A DNA stretch of 64,000 nucleotides from UBA2784 sp964494625 (GTDB lineage Bacteria > Pseudomonadota > Alphaproteobacteria > Micropepsales > Micropepsaceae): NCBI GenBank assembly GCA_964494625.1, contig CAZBRT010000001.1:930001-994000 (forward strand), in the 5' to 3' direction. Made by a program: the position numbers and the translations under genes. The stretch's first letter is position 1, and each line of letters opens with the position of its first letter. Of this stretch, positions 18,458 to 30,287 are shown piece after piece. The notes beneath the pieces are model-generated. The model was not told the origin of the DNA. It saw only the letters and a list, made by a program, of their open reading frames with translations, and did no database searches.

Positions 18458-20392
18458 ATGAACGCGATCCTCAACATGCTGAAAAGCCGCCGCATCTCTG
18501 CCGGTGTGGCGCTTCTTGCCGCCATCATCATCTTCCTTGCGGTCAACATCGCGGCCAACAGCCTCATCCGGACGGCGCGCCTCGACCTGACACAGGAAGG
18601 CCTCTTCACGCTGTCGGACGGCTCCCGGAACATCCTGTCCGAGCTTGATGAGCCGGTGACGCTGCGCCTCTATTATTCCGAGAGTCTGGCGGCCTCCTAT
18701 CCGGCGCTGCGCTCGATTGCCGAGCGCGTGCGCGACACGCTGACCGAGATTGAATCTGCCGGCGGCGGGAACATCGTCTTCGAGATGATCGATCCCGAAC
18801 CCTTCAGCGAGGACGAGGACAAGGCCGCCACGCTGGGCGTGCAGGGCCAGCCGACGCAGGATGGCGAAGTCATCTATTTCGGGCTTGTCGGCACCAATGC
18901 CGTGGATGGCCGCGAAATCATTCCCTACTTCACCGCCGAGCGCGAAGCCTATCTTGAGTATGACATCATCTCGATGGTCTACCGTTTGTCGGGCAAGCGC
19001 CGGCCCATTCTCGGGATCGTCACCAATCTGCCGCTGGACACGGGTCCGGGCGGCATGGAGGCGGCACTCCAGGGCCGCGCCCAGCCTTATGTGATCTATG
19101 AGTATCTCCAGCAGGTCTTTGATCCGACTTTCCTTGAGCAGGACTTTGACCGCGTTCCCGAAAATATCGACGCGCTCCTGATCGCGCACACCAAAACACT
19201 CAATGACCGCACGCTCTACGCCATCGACCAGTTCGTGATGCGCGGCGGGCGGGTGATCGCGGTCGTTGATCCGATCAGCGAGATCAGCCGCGCGGCTTCG
19301 CCGACCGGCGACCCGTTGCAGGGATCGACGTTCAGCTCGGACCTGCCGCGTCTCTTTGCGTCGTGGGGCGTCTCCTACAAGGTCAATGAGGTCGTGGCCG
19401 ACCGTACGCGTGCGATGCGCGTGCAGGCGGGCAGTGATCTGCGGCGCCTTGAAGTCGATTACGTGCCCTGGCTTGCGCTTCTGCCCGAGGATTTCGATGT
19501 CTCCGACATCGCGATGGCGAATGTGGGCAGCCTCAATCTTGCGACTTCAGGCCATTTCACGCGGCTTGATGGTGCGACCACGCGCTTTGCGCCGCTGATC
19601 GCGTCAACGCCGCAGGCGATGGTCGTTGATTCAGCCGAACTGATGATGGCGCCGGACCCCGACGGGCTGCTGGCGCGGTTCCTGCCGACCGGCCAGCGTT
19701 ATGTGATGGCGGCCCGGCTCTCCGGGCTCGTGCGCTCCGCATTCCCCGATGGCGCGCCGCCGCCGCAGGCTCCTGCCGAGGGCCAGCCTGCACCGTTGCC
19801 GCTGCCAGCGCATCTTGCAGAAGCCGCCGACGCCAACATCATCGTGATCGCCGACAGCGACATTTTCGATGACCGCTTCTGGGTGCAGGTCGGCCGTCAG
19901 GGCGGCCAGCGCGTGGCCCAGGCCTATGCGGGCAATGGCGACTTCCTGGTGGGTGCCATCGAGAACATGCTGGGATCAAATGATCTCATCTCGCTGCGCG
20001 CGCGTTCGGTTTCGGCGCGGCCCTTCACGGTGGTCGAGGAGCTGCGCAAGGCGGCCGAGACGCGCTTCCTTGCCGAGGAGCAGCGCCTTCAGGCGAAACT
20101 TGAGGCGACGGCCGCGCGCATCCAGCAGCTGCAGCAGCTGGGCGGCGACGGTTCCACCGCCATGATGACGCCCGAACAGCAGGCAGAGGTCGAAGGCTTC
20201 CGCGCCGAACTTGCGTCAACCCGGGCCGAGCTGCGCGCAGTGCAGCGCAATCTGCGCCGCGATGTTGAAAGCCTCGGCTCCAGCCTTGCCTTCATCAATA
20301 TCGCGCTGGTGCCGCTTCTGCTTGTGGCGGCTTCCGTGTTCCTTGCCATCTTGCGCAACCGGCGCCGCGCGCGCGCGACAAAGGTTCATTGA
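18458..20392 (+). CDS. GldG-like ABC auxiliary protein (ABC_transp_aux)
   Basis: A 644-aa protein anchored at both ends: an N-terminal helix (about residues 15-37) and a C-terminal helix (about 613-633), with a large periplasmic part between. The N-terminal region resembles the GldG substrate-binding-like domain (LDLTQEGLFTLSDGSRNIL, then VTLRLYYSESL). The middle has MRGGRVIAVVDPISE, a DUF4350-like fold, and the C-terminal half carries a predicted coiled coil (about 530-605). It starts 5 bases after the permease stop. Function outside gliding bacteria is unknown. Confidence 0.85.
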   Translation: MNAILNMLKSRRISAGVALLAAIIIFLAVNIAANSLIRTARLDLTQEGLFTLSDGSRNILSELDEPVTLRLYYSESLAASYPALRSIAERVRDTLTEIESAGGGNIVFEMIDPEPFSEDEDKAATLGVQGQPTQDGEVIYFGLVGTNAVDGREIIPYFTAEREAYLEYDIISMVYRLSGKRRPILGIVTNLPLDTGPGGMEAALQGRAQPYVIYEYLQQVFDPTFLEQDFDRVPENIDALLIAHTKTLNDRTLYAIDQFVMRGGRVIAVVDPISEISRAASPTGDPLQGSTFSSDLPRLFASWGVSYKVNEVVADRTRAMRVQAGSDLRRLEVDYVPWLALLPEDFDVSDIAMANVGSLNLATSGHFTRLDGATTRFAPLIASTPQAMVVDSAELMMAPDPDGLLARFLPTGQRYVMAARLSGLVRSAFPDGAPPPQAPAEGQPAPLPLPAHLAEAADANIIVIADSDIFDDRFWVQVGRQGGQRVAQAYAGNGDFLVGAIENMLGSNDLISLRARSVSARPFTVVEELRKAAETRFLAEEQRLQAKLEATAARIQQLQQLGGDGSTAMMTPEQQAEVEGFRAELASTRAELRAVQRNLRRDVESLGSSLAFINIALVPLLLVAASVFLAILRNRRRARATKVH

Positions 20393-20403
20393 GGGAGAGG
20401 CGC

Positions 20404-21540
20404 ATGACGAATGACAGCCAGCCGGGTGATGCCATCCGCCGCCGACGCATCCTTGGCCTTTCCGCCGGAGCGGGCCTTGCCATCGTAATCGCGGTGATTG
20501 TCGCGATGACCGGCGGCAACAAGGGCCGCGGTGACTTCTCCGAGACGAAGCCCTTTCCGGGCCTTGCCGAGGCTGCCGCCGAGATCACCGAAATCCGCAT
20601 CGAATCGAAAGACGCCAATGTCACGGTGGCGCGCGGTGCGGATGGCCGCTTCGTCGTAACCAACCGCGCGGGCTTTCCCGCTGACATGGCGCGCGTCCGC
20701 CGGCTTGTCTCGTCATTGAGCGAACTCACGTTCATTGAACGCAAGACTGCCAAGGCCGACCGGCATGAGGCCGTGGGGCTTGGTCTTCCTGCCGATGGCG
20801 GCTCGGGCGTTGTGGTCACGCTGATGAAAGGGCAGGAGACGCTGGCCGCCATCGTTGTCGGCAAGCTCGACTCGCCGCTGTCGGGGCTCAATCCGGGCAC
20901 GATCTATGCGCGCCTGCTGGGCGACGATCAGACCTATATCGCACGCGGGCTGCCGGATGTGCCGCCGCAGCCGGGCGAGTGGCTCGACAAGGCACTGGCC
21001 CAGCTTGATCCCGCACGGCTTGCTGCGGCGACACTGCGCCCGGCCGGTGAGGGCGAGTACACGCTGACGCGCGCCGATCCTTCCGTCTCCGACTTTACCC
21101 TCGAGAACATTCCGGCGGGCCGCGAACCGCAATCGGCCTATGCGCTGAACGGCCCGGCCTTCGCGGTTCTCGGCCTCACATTCGAGGATGTGATGCCGGC
21201 CGAGGAACTGGATGTTTCCACCGTGTCGCGCGCGCTTTACCGCACGTTTGACGGGCTCACCATCATGCTGACTATCGTGGCCAAGGATGGCCGCAACTGG
21301 GCGCTGATTGACGCCATCGGCGATCCCTCGCTCACCCCGCCCGCAGCGCCCGGTCCGGACGGGTCGGTGGCGCCGCCGCCCGATGTGGCGGCAGAGGCTG
21401 CCGCCATCCGCCAGCGTACGGCGGGTTATGCCTTTGCGATCCCGAGCTACGTCGCGTCGCAAATGCTGGTGTCACGCGAGATGCTGCTGAAGCCGAGCGA
21501 GACGCCTGCGCCCGCGCCGGAGCCGGAAGTGACGCCGTAA
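20404..21540 (+). CDS. DUF4340 domain protein of the Gld-type ABC cluster
   Basis: A 378-aa protein with an N-terminal transmembrane helix (about residues 20-38) and a large extracytoplasmic DUF4340 region (from ITEIRIESKD onward). The C-terminus is a proline/alanine-rich tail. The ATG at 20404 follows GAGGGAGAGGCGC. DUF4340 proteins are regularly the last gene of GldA-F-G-like ABC operons, as here, and are presumed extracytoplasmic partners of the GldG-like subunit. The substrate is unknown. Confidence 0.85.
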   Translation: MTNDSQPGDAIRRRRILGLSAGAGLAIVIAVIVAMTGGNKGRGDFSETKPFPGLAEAAAEITEIRIESKDANVTVARGADGRFVVTNRAGFPADMARVRRLVSSLSELTFIERKTAKADRHEAVGLGLPADGGSGVVVTLMKGQETLAAIVVGKLDSPLSGLNPGTIYARLLGDDQTYIARGLPDVPPQPGEWLDKALAQLDPARLAAATLRPAGEGEYTLTRADPSVSDFTLENIPAGREPQSAYALNGPAFAVLGLTFEDVMPAEELDVSTVSRALYRTFDGLTIMLTIVAKDGRNWALIDAIGDPSLTPPAAPGPDGSVAPPPDVAAEAAAIRQRTAGYAFAIPSYVASQMLVSREMLLKPSETPAPAPEPEVTP

Positions 21541-21571
21541 GGCTCCACTTCGCTCACCACTCCGTGTTCAT

Positions 21572-21597
21572 CCCTCACGCATCCTTGATGCGTGGGG
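21572..21597 (+). terminator. Possible hairpin terminator after the Gld-type cluster
   Basis: CACGCATC (21576-21583) and GATGCGTG (21587-21594) form an 8-bp stem with a CTT loop, extended by outer CCC/GGG. It lies about 35 bases past the DUF4340 stop but lacks a T-run. Confidence 0.4.
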
Positions 21598-21649
21598 CGG
21601 CGGCAGGCTGCGGCAACATCCACACGCGATTGATTTGATGGGGGCGGGC

Positions 21650-22762
21650 ATGCTGCAGCGTGTGTTGGCTATTTCACTTTTTCTTGCAGGCGCGCCTGCA
21701 ACGTTGGCGCTGGCCGCAGAGGGCGAGGTCAATCCGCTCGCCTATGCGATCACAGACATTAGTCCGGAGGTGCGTGTCCTTCACCAGCCCGGCTTTCATG
21801 TTCAGCCACGCGGCAATGTCACCATAATCAAGCAGGCTGACGGCTTTGTGCTCATCGACAGCGGGGGCTCCCCGGCGGCGGCTGACGAAGTGATCGCGGT
21901 GGTGCGCGCGATGGGCAGCCAGAATGTCACAGACATCGTGTTCACGCATTGGCATGGCGATCATGTGCTGGGCGTGGCGCGGCTTCTGGAAGTCTGGCCA
22001 GAGGCGCGCCTGATCGCCTCGCCGCAAACGGCCAGGATGCTGGCCGCGCCGGAGACGGACCGGTACATGCCCGGATCAGATGCGGACGCCAATGCGCGGT
22101 TGCAGGAAGATCTGGCCGGCGCGGTTGCCTATTTCTACAGTGAGGCGATCAACGACGCCTACCCCCGGCTGGTGCGCGAGGCGTTTGAACGCACGGCGCT
22201 TGAGTTTGAGCGCTATGCGGACGAAATGCGGGTGGCGCGGCGCATCGTGCCGCCTCACCTCATCGCAGAGGACATCCTCCTGGATGATACCATCGCGCCT
22301 GTGACGCTGCGTCTCATCGGCCGCGGCAATACGGAGGGTGACGTGATTGCCTACCTCCCCCGGCAGCGTGTGCTGATGACAGGCGATCTGGTGGTTTCGC
22401 CCATTCCGTTCGGCTTCAATACCTATCCGGCCCAATGGCGGGCGGCGCTCGATACGCTGACGGTGTACGATTTTGAGGTGCTTGTGCCTGGTCATGGCGC
22501 GCCCCAGCATGACGCGGCCTATGTCGATACGCTGATTTTCCTTCTGGATGATGCCATGCGCCAGGCAGCCCTGCTTGCGCCTGATGCGGCCATCACGGCG
22601 GAAAATGTGCTTCAGTATTTCGATATTGCGGCGTGGCGCGCGCGCATGGCGTATGATGATGCGTGGCTTGATATCTGGTTCCGCCGGTATTGGGCGGGGC
22701 CGATTGCGTCAAGCGCCCTGCGGGAGGCGCGCGGCATACCGGTCATTCAGGGCGCGGAGTGA
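21650..22762 (+). CDS. Exported MBL-fold metallo-hydrolase
   Basis: A 370-aa metallo-beta-lactamase-fold hydrolase with an N-terminal signal peptide (MLQRVLAISLFLAGAPATLALA). The zinc motif is His100-Trp-His102-Gly-Asp104-His105, with downstream LMTGDLV and LVPGHGAP supplying further ligands. The distribution of motifs resembles the periplasmic quinoprotein-relay or SoxH-like MBL group rather than true beta-lactamases. ATG 21650 has GGGGGCGGG just upstream; ATG 21638 is an alternative. The gene is convergent with the DUF1223 gene (3 bases between them). The substrate is unknown. Confidence 0.85.
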   Translation: MLQRVLAISLFLAGAPATLALAAEGEVNPLAYAITDISPEVRVLHQPGFHVQPRGNVTIIKQADGFVLIDSGGSPAAADEVIAVVRAMGSQNVTDIVFTHWHGDHVLGVARLLEVWPEARLIASPQTARMLAAPETDRYMPGSDADANARLQEDLAGAVAYFYSEAINDAYPRLVREAFERTALEFERYADEMRVARRIVPPHLIAEDILLDDTIAPVTLRLIGRGNTEGDVIAYLPRQRVLMTGDLVVSPIPFGFNTYPAQWRAALDTLTVYDFEVLVPGHGAPQHDAAYVDTLIFLLDDAMRQAALLAPDAAITAENVLQYFDIAAWRARMAYDDAWLDIWFRRYWAGPIASSALREARGIPVIQGAE

Positions 22763-22765
22763 CGC

Positions 22766-23551
22766 TCAGTTGCCGCCAGCGAGTGACAGGGCGGCCGCAT
22801 CTTCCAGAATGGCGGCGCCAAGGATCCGGCCAGGGCCGCCATCGGCCCTGCGCTCCTGCACCAGCACGGCATAGCCGTCATAGATCTCGCCAATGTCTTC
22901 GCGTCGCGCGATGTCGAAGCTGACGGAATTTCCGTCGTAGGCCCCGAGTTCGATCATCTGGCGCACGACATTGGCGTAGCGGATGATGCGGCCGCCATTT
23001 TCGCCCTGGCCGATATTGACTTCGCGCTCGGCCTGCTTGCGGATGAAGATGACAGCGGCATTGCGTTCGAGACCCATGGGATCACCCGCGACGGTGACCC
23101 GCACAATTTCGCCGTCAATTGCAATGGAGACCACAGGCCGCGTCATCGCTTCGCCCATTGCTGCATCAATCAGGGCGGTCACCTCGTTTTGACGGCTTCC
23201 CACCGTATCGAATGACCCCATGATGACGGCTTGCGGCGTGTAGACCTGGCGCGACGGCATTGCCGACGCATAGGCCTGCTGACGGAGCGAGAACTCGCGC
23301 CTCGCGAGCGTGTCGGTCCAGCCAAGATAATCCCAGATGTCCACGTGCCAGGTGAGCGCGACCACATCTTCGCGCGTGGCCAACTCATGGAGGAATGCGT
23401 CGGCAGGCGGGCATGACGAGCAGCCCTGGCTCGTGAATAGTTCGACCACGACGGGGCGAACCGCCTCATCCGCGCGGGCGGGCGCGGCGGCAGCAATTCC
23501 CGCTACCGCCACTGCCAGCGCTTTCATCCATCGACGGCGTGACATCGGCAT
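22766..23551 (-). CDS. DUF1223 family secreted thioredoxin-like protein
   Basis: A 261-aa protein with a signal peptide (RRRWMKALAVAVAGIAAAAPARA) followed by a thioredoxin-like fold. The DUF1223 hallmark VVELFTSQGCSSCPPAD carries Cys44-x-x-Cys47. WHVDIWDYLGWTD is also conserved. The start at ATG 23551 has GAGGAGGATC immediately upstream. The protein is probably periplasmic and its redox role is unproven. A dispersed repeat fills most of the space between it and acnA; both genes run on the minus strand. Confidence 0.9.
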   Translation of the reverse strand: MPMSRRRWMKALAVAVAGIAAAAPARADEAVRPVVVELFTSQGCSSCPPADAFLHELATREDVVALTWHVDIWDYLGWTDTLARREFSLRQQAYASAMPSRQVYTPQAVIMGSFDTVGSRQNEVTALIDAAMGEAMTRPVVSIAIDGEIVRVTVAGDPMGLERNAAVIFIRKQAEREVNIGQGENGGRIIRYANVVRQMIELGAYDGNSVSFDIARREDIGEIYDGYAVLVQERRADGGPGRILGAAILEDAAALSLAGGN

Positions 23552-23563
23552 GATCCTCCTCGA

Positions 23564-23729
23564 CAGCCTCCCCTTTTCCAAAAGGGGAGGCGGGACTTTC
23601 TCGAGCGCAGCGACAGCAAGTCCGGTGGCGTTGCGGGATGCTGTACTGAATTTCCAGATGGTGCCCCCCACCGATTTGCGCAAGCGCGCAAATCTGCCTT
23701 CCCCATCAACAGGGGGAGGCGGAAGGATT
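23564..23729 (+). repeat. Dispersed repeat of about 170 bp, copy 1
   Basis: It begins CAGCCTCCCCTTTT and ends AGGGGGAGGCGGAAGGATT, matching the element at 39980-40150 over its full length in the same orientation. It contains a first hairpin (CCTCCCCTTTT / AAAAGGGGAGG) and a second one (GATTTGCGC 23673-23681 / GCGCAAATC 23686-23694, loop AAGC). The ends are short inverted repeats (CCTCCCC / GGGGAGG). It lies between acnA and the DUF1223 gene, antisense to their transcription. No open frame or transposase is inside, so it looks like a MITE-like or REP-like non-coding element. Confidence 0.85.
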
Positions 23730-23824
23730 TCGTCCCGAATAATGGGCATTTGAATGCACCTTTTTCGGGCGCCACTTGGCCAAATCATGCGGTCGCACGC
23801 AAGTCACGAACGCGCCAGTCCCGT

Positions 23825-26542
<2,718 letters not shown>

Positions 26543-26642
26543 GGGGTTTGATCCTTGGGGGTTCGCTGTCGGCGTGTTTAACAGATTCTGCTTTCCATAT
26601 CATGACGAAGGTCGTCTTTCCCCCAATAGCCAGGATGCAAAA

Positions 26643-27440
26643 ATGAGTGCCGTCAGCATCGAAAAAGCCGGGCCTGTCACGACCGTGATCCTCGACCGAC
26701 CGGATGTCCGCAACGCCGTTGACGGGCCTACGGCAGGGATGCTGGTCGCGGCGTTTCAGGCCTTCGAGAATGACCCGGAGGCCAAGATTGCCGTCTTTCA
26801 CGGTGCCCATGGCGCGTTTTGCGCGGGCGCCGATCTCAAGGCCATCGGCACTGACCCCAAGCGGGCCAATCCGATGCATCCGCCTGATCCGACCGCGAGG
26901 GGGCGTGACGCCCTGGGGCCGATGGGGCCATCGCGGCTCTTTCTCAAAAAGCCGGTTATTGCTGCCATTGCGGGTCATGCGGTGGCGGGCGGCCTTGAGC
27001 TTGCGCTCTGGTGCGACATGCGGGTGGTGGAGGAGGACGCCATCATGGGCGTGTTCTGCCGCCGCTGGGGTGTGCCGCTGATTGACGGTGGAACGGTCAG
27101 GCTGCCGCGGCTCATCGGCCATTCGCATGCGATGGACCTCATCCTGACCGGTCGGCCGGTCCTGGCCTCGGAAGCGCTTGCCATCGGGCTTGCCAATCGG
27201 GTGGTTGCCAAAGGCACCGCACGGCAGGAGGCTGAAAAACTCGCCGCCCAGATCGCTGCTTTCCCCGAGACATGCATGTTGAATGACCGGCGCTCGGCCT
27301 TTGAACAATGGGACCTCGATATTGATGCGGCGATGGCCAACGAATTTGCGCTGGGCGTCCAGACTTTGCAGAGCGGCTCGGCATCGGCTGTCCAGAACTT
27401 CATCGCCGGCAAGGGCAGGGGTGGGCGCTTTGACGGCTGA
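26643..27440 (+). CDS. Enoyl-CoA hydratase/isomerase (crotonase) family protein
   Basis: A 265-aa crotonase-fold protein. The oxyanion-hole regions are AHGAFCAGADLKAIG and AIAGHAVAGGLELALWCDMRV. The usual second catalytic Glu position falls in VPLIDGGTVRLPRLIG, where it is less clear, so it may be a hydratase, isomerase or thioesterase-like member. The ATG at 26643 sits in AAATG with a GGAT ribosome site. It ends 8 bases before ccmA and so may be co-transcribed with the cytochrome c maturation genes, though a functional link is not expected. Confidence 0.85.
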   Translation: MSAVSIEKAGPVTTVILDRPDVRNAVDGPTAGMLVAAFQAFENDPEAKIAVFHGAHGAFCAGADLKAIGTDPKRANPMHPPDPTARGRDALGPMGPSRLFLKKPVIAAIAGHAVAGGLELALWCDMRVVEEDAIMGVFCRRWGVPLIDGGTVRLPRLIGHSHAMDLILTGRPVLASEALAIGLANRVVAKGTARQEAEKLAAQIAAFPETCMLNDRRSAFEQWDLDIDAAMANEFALGVQTLQSGSASAVQNFIAGKGRGGRFDG

Positions 27441-27448
27441 CACGCATC

Positions 27449-28087
27449 ATGGCGTTTGAAGCCTTCAGCGTCCGCGCGGCGGGGCTTGGCTGCCTGCGCA
27501 GCGGCCGACAGGTTTTTTCCGCGCTCAATTTCAGCGTGGGGCCGGGGCTCTGCGAATTGCGCGGGCGCAATGGCGCGGGCAAGTCGTCCTTGTTGCGGAT
27601 GATTGCCGGGTTCATCGCACCGCAATCCGGCACGCTGACCATCTTGCGCAATGGCGCGCCGTTTGATGACGGCGAGGCCATGCTGGGGCAATATCTTGCC
27701 TATTCAGGGCATCAGGATGCGCTGAAGCCGGTGATGACGCCACGTGAGACGCTGGCATTCTCCGCGCGCTTTCACGGCACAATCGCGACCATCGACCATG
27801 CGCTTGACCGGCTTGGCCTTCTGCGGCTTGCGGACACGCCGATCCAGTATCTCTCGGCGGGTCAGCGCAAGCGCGTGGCGCTGGCGCGGCACTATGCCAT
27901 GCAGAAACCGCTCTGGCTGATGGACGAGCCGTTGTCCGCTCTTGACGATGATGGGCGCGCGCGTGTGACCGACATTGTCCGTTCCCATGTCGCCCAAGGC
28001 GGCACCGTCCTTGCGGCAACGCACGAATTGATCGACGCCGCCGCATCGCGCATCGTGATCGGTGCAGGCGGCGGGGCTTTGCCATGA
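27449..28087 (+). CDS. ccmA: Haem exporter ATP-binding protein CcmA
   Basis: ATPase of the CcmABCD complex, which releases holo-CcmE haem chaperone during cytochrome c maturation (System I). A short 212-aa ABC protein with Walker A GRNGAGKS (residues 39-46), signature YLSAGQRKRVALAR and Walker B LWLMDEPLSALDDDG. It overlaps ccmB by ATGA (28084-28087). Confidence 0.95.
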   Translation: MAFEAFSVRAAGLGCLRSGRQVFSALNFSVGPGLCELRGRNGAGKSSLLRMIAGFIAPQSGTLTILRNGAPFDDGEAMLGQYLAYSGHQDALKPVMTPRETLAFSARFHGTIATIDHALDRLGLLRLADTPIQYLSAGQRKRVALARHYAMQKPLWLMDEPLSALDDDGRARVTDIVRSHVAQGGTVLAATHELIDAAASRIVIGAGGGALP

Positions 28088-28749
28088 CGGCATTCCTTGC
28101 CCTTGTGCAGCGTGATGTGATGCTGTCGTTCCGGATCGGTGGCGGCGCGATCCTTGGCCTTGCATTCTTCCTCACGGTTGGCGCGTTGATGCCGCTTGGC
28201 ATCGGGCCGGAGCCCGCGCTCCTTTCCAAGATCGCGCCTGGGCTTATCTGGGTGCTTGCAGTCCTTACGGCGCTCTTGTCGCTCGATCGCATGTTCCAGG
28301 CGGACTACGAAGACGGCAGCCTTGACCAGATCGTCCTGGGGCCGCTGCCGTTGTGGCTCTGCGTCCTTGCCAAAGTTCTTGCCCATTGGCTGACCACGGG
28401 GCTGCCGCTTTGTCTTGCCGCACCTTTGATGGGACTTCTGTTCGGGTTGCAGGCGGATGGCTATCTGCCGCTTTTTCTCGGGCTTGTCCTGGGCACGCCC
28501 GCCCTCAGCCTGACCGGGGCGATGGGGGCTGCGCTCACGGTCGCCCTGCGGCGCGGCGGATTGCTGCTTTCGCTCATCGTGCTTCCGCTTTATATCCCCG
28601 TTCTCATCTTCGGGGCTGGCAGCGTCATCATGGCCATTGACGGGCTGGGCGCGGATGGCGCGTTGATGATGGTGGCCGCCTTGTCGCTTGTCTCGCTCGT
28701 TGTCTCGCTGCCGTTGTCGGCACTTTCGTTGAAGACCCATCTGTCGTGA
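28084..28749 (+). CDS. ccmB: Haem exporter membrane protein CcmB
   Basis: A 221-aa integral membrane permease of the CcmABCD complex, with six hydrophobic segments. Typical CcmB stretches are FQADYEDGSLDQIVLGPLPL after TM2 and LALRRGGLLLSLIVLPLYIP-like sequence (VALRRGGLLLSLIV) in the middle. It overlaps ccmA upstream and the GTG start of ccmC downstream. Confidence 0.95.
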   Translation: MTAFLALVQRDVMLSFRIGGGAILGLAFFLTVGALMPLGIGPEPALLSKIAPGLIWVLAVLTALLSLDRMFQADYEDGSLDQIVLGPLPLWLCVLAKVLAHWLTTGLPLCLAAPLMGLLFGLQADGYLPLFLGLVLGTPALSLTGAMGAALTVALRRGGLLLSLIVLPLYIPVLIFGAGSVIMAIDGLGADGALMMVAALSLVSLVVSLPLSALSLKTHLS

Positions 28750-29495
28750 TCCAGCGTTTCGCCAATCCCATGCGGTTCGACATGATCGCCCGGCGCGCCG
28801 TGCCGGTGGTGGCGCTTTTGGCGGCGGGGCTTCTCGTTTGGGGCTTGTGGCTTGCGCTCATCGGCTCGCCCACGGATTTCCGCCAGGGCGAGACCGTGCG
28901 CATCATGTATGTGCATGTGCCTGCGGCGTGGATGGCATCCGCCGTCTATGTGCTCATCGCCATTGCAAGCGCCGTTGGCCTCATCTTTCGTCATCCGCTG
29001 GCGGATGTCGCGGCGCGGGCGGCAGCGCCCTATGGACTTGCCTTCACATTCCTTGCGCTTGTCACCGGTTCGCTGTGGGGCAAGCCGATGTGGGGAACGT
29101 GGTGGGTGTGGGATGCGCGGCTGACATCGGTGCTGGTGCTCTTTTTCCTTTATGCGGGCTATATCGCCGTCTGGCAGGCGATCGAGGATACAGGCAAGGC
29201 GGCACGGGCTGCGGCCATTCTGGCGCTGGCCGGGTCGATCAACATTCCGGTCATCCGCTTCTCGGTTGATTGGTGGAACTCGCTGCATCAGCCTGCCAGT
29301 GTGTTCCGCATGGACGGGCCAACGATCCACGAAGACATGCTGTGGCCGCTTCTGGTGATGGGGCTTGCCTACACATTCCTCTTTGCGGCGCTGTGGCTTG
29401 TTGCCATCCGGAGCGAGATTGCTGCGCGGCGGGTGCGTACCTTGTCGATGCGACTGGCCAGCAGCGAGCAGGCGGGAGGGGCAAATCATGCCTGA
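28746..29495 (+). CDS. ccmC: Haem transporter membrane protein CcmC
   Basis: CcmC binds haem at the periplasmic face and loads it onto CcmE. 249 aa with six hydrophobic segments. The tryptophan-rich WWD motif is intact (GKPMWGTWWVWDARLTS), with conserved histidines in IMYVHVPAAW and in the later VDWWNSLHQPASV. The start is GTG 28746 overlapping the ccmB stop; ATG at 28770 (MRFDM) would be the first ATG. It overlaps ccmD by 8 bases. Confidence 0.95.
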   Translation: MIQRFANPMRFDMIARRAVPVVALLAAGLLVWGLWLALIGSPTDFRQGETVRIMYVHVPAAWMASAVYVLIAIASAVGLIFRHPLADVAARAAAPYGLAFTFLALVTGSLWGKPMWGTWWVWDARLTSVLVLFFLYAGYIAVWQAIEDTGKAARAAAILALAGSINIPVIRFSVDWWNSLHQPASVFRMDGPTIHEDMLWPLLVMGLAYTFLFAALWLVAIRSEIAARRVRTLSMRLASSEQAGGANHA

Positions 29496-29664
29496 CCCTG
29501 CTGCGTTTTTCGACATGGGCGGGTATGCGGCCTTCGTCTGGCCGGCCTATGGCATTTCGTTCCTGGTGCTCACGACGCTTGTTGCGGCAACCATTTTCCG
29601 CCGCCGCCGCATTCTTGCGCAATTGCAGGCACTCGAGCGCGCCCAGGGAGATGATGCTGCATGA
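29488..29664 (+). CDS. ccmD: Haem exporter protein CcmD
   Basis: A 58-aa single-TM protein that stabilises CcmC-CcmE for haem handover. It has the CcmD pattern: a short N-terminus with FFDMGGYAAFVWPAYG, one helix (about residues 18-36) and a charged tail RRRRILAQLQALER. ATG 29488 lies inside the ccmC end and the stop overlaps ccmG by ATGA. Confidence 0.92.
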   Translation: MPDPAAFFDMGGYAAFVWPAYGISFLVLTTLVAATIFRRRRILAQLQALERAQGDDAA

Positions 29665-30197
29665 TACGGCGGATCATCCTTGTGGCGCCGCTTGTCGTCT
29701 TCGCTGCGCTCGCGATCTTTTTTCTTGTGACGCTTGAATCAACGCGGGTCAGTGGCCCGCAAAGTCCCTTGATCGGCAAGCCTGCCCCGCAATTCACGCT
29801 GGCGCCTGTCGCAGGGGTGGCGGTTCCGGGACTTGCAACATCCGACTTTCAGGGCCGGGTCACCATCGTCAATGTCTTTGCGTCGTGGTGCGCGCCTTGC
29901 CGGATCGAGCATCCGCTTCTCGTCATGCTGGCGCGCGACCATCTGGTTGTCGGCATCAACTACAAGGACAGGCCGGAGGCGGCGCGCGGGTTCCTTGAGG
30001 AATTGGGCAATCCTTATGCGCGGGTCGGGGCCGATAATGATGGCCGCGCCGGGATCGAGTGGGGCATTACCGGCGTTCCCGAGACTTTTGTGGTCGATGA
30101 GAAGGGCGTGGTTGTTTGGAAAGTTGGCGGCCCGTTGACCCCGGACATTCTCGCGGGCGAGCTTTTGCCGCTCCTTGCCCGGCTGGATGGGCCATAA
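29661..30197 (+). CDS. ccmG: Thiol:disulfide interchange protein CcmG/DsbE
   Basis: A membrane-tethered periplasmic thioredoxin that keeps apocytochrome c or CcmH reduced. 178 aa with an N-terminal anchor (residues 4-24) and active site WCAPC (Cys77, Cys80). The family features GVPETFVVDEKG and the acidic GINYKDRPEAA insert are present. It is the last gene of the overlapping ccmABCDG operon; ccmE, ccmF and ccmH are not in the window. Confidence 0.95.
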   Translation: MIRRIILVAPLVVFAALAIFFLVTLESTRVSGPQSPLIGKPAPQFTLAPVAGVAVPGLATSDFQGRVTIVNVFASWCAPCRIEHPLLVMLARDHLVVGINYKDRPEAARGFLEELGNPYARVGADNDGRAGIEWGITGVPETFVVDEKGVVVWKVGGPLTPDILAGELLPLLARLDGP

Positions 30198-30287
30198 GGT
30201 TTACCGGGGCGTTTACCGGGTGGAAACCATGTTGGGCGAAGCTTCGGCCATCATCTTTTCCTGCCAGAACGGCAATCGACGGCGCCC

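Noticed and set aside
23564..23729. Dispersed repeat as part of a longer DUF1223 coding region
   Set aside because: The frame continues through it, but ATG 23551 has a near-perfect ribosome site and signal peptide, and the same repeat occurs outside genes at 39980.
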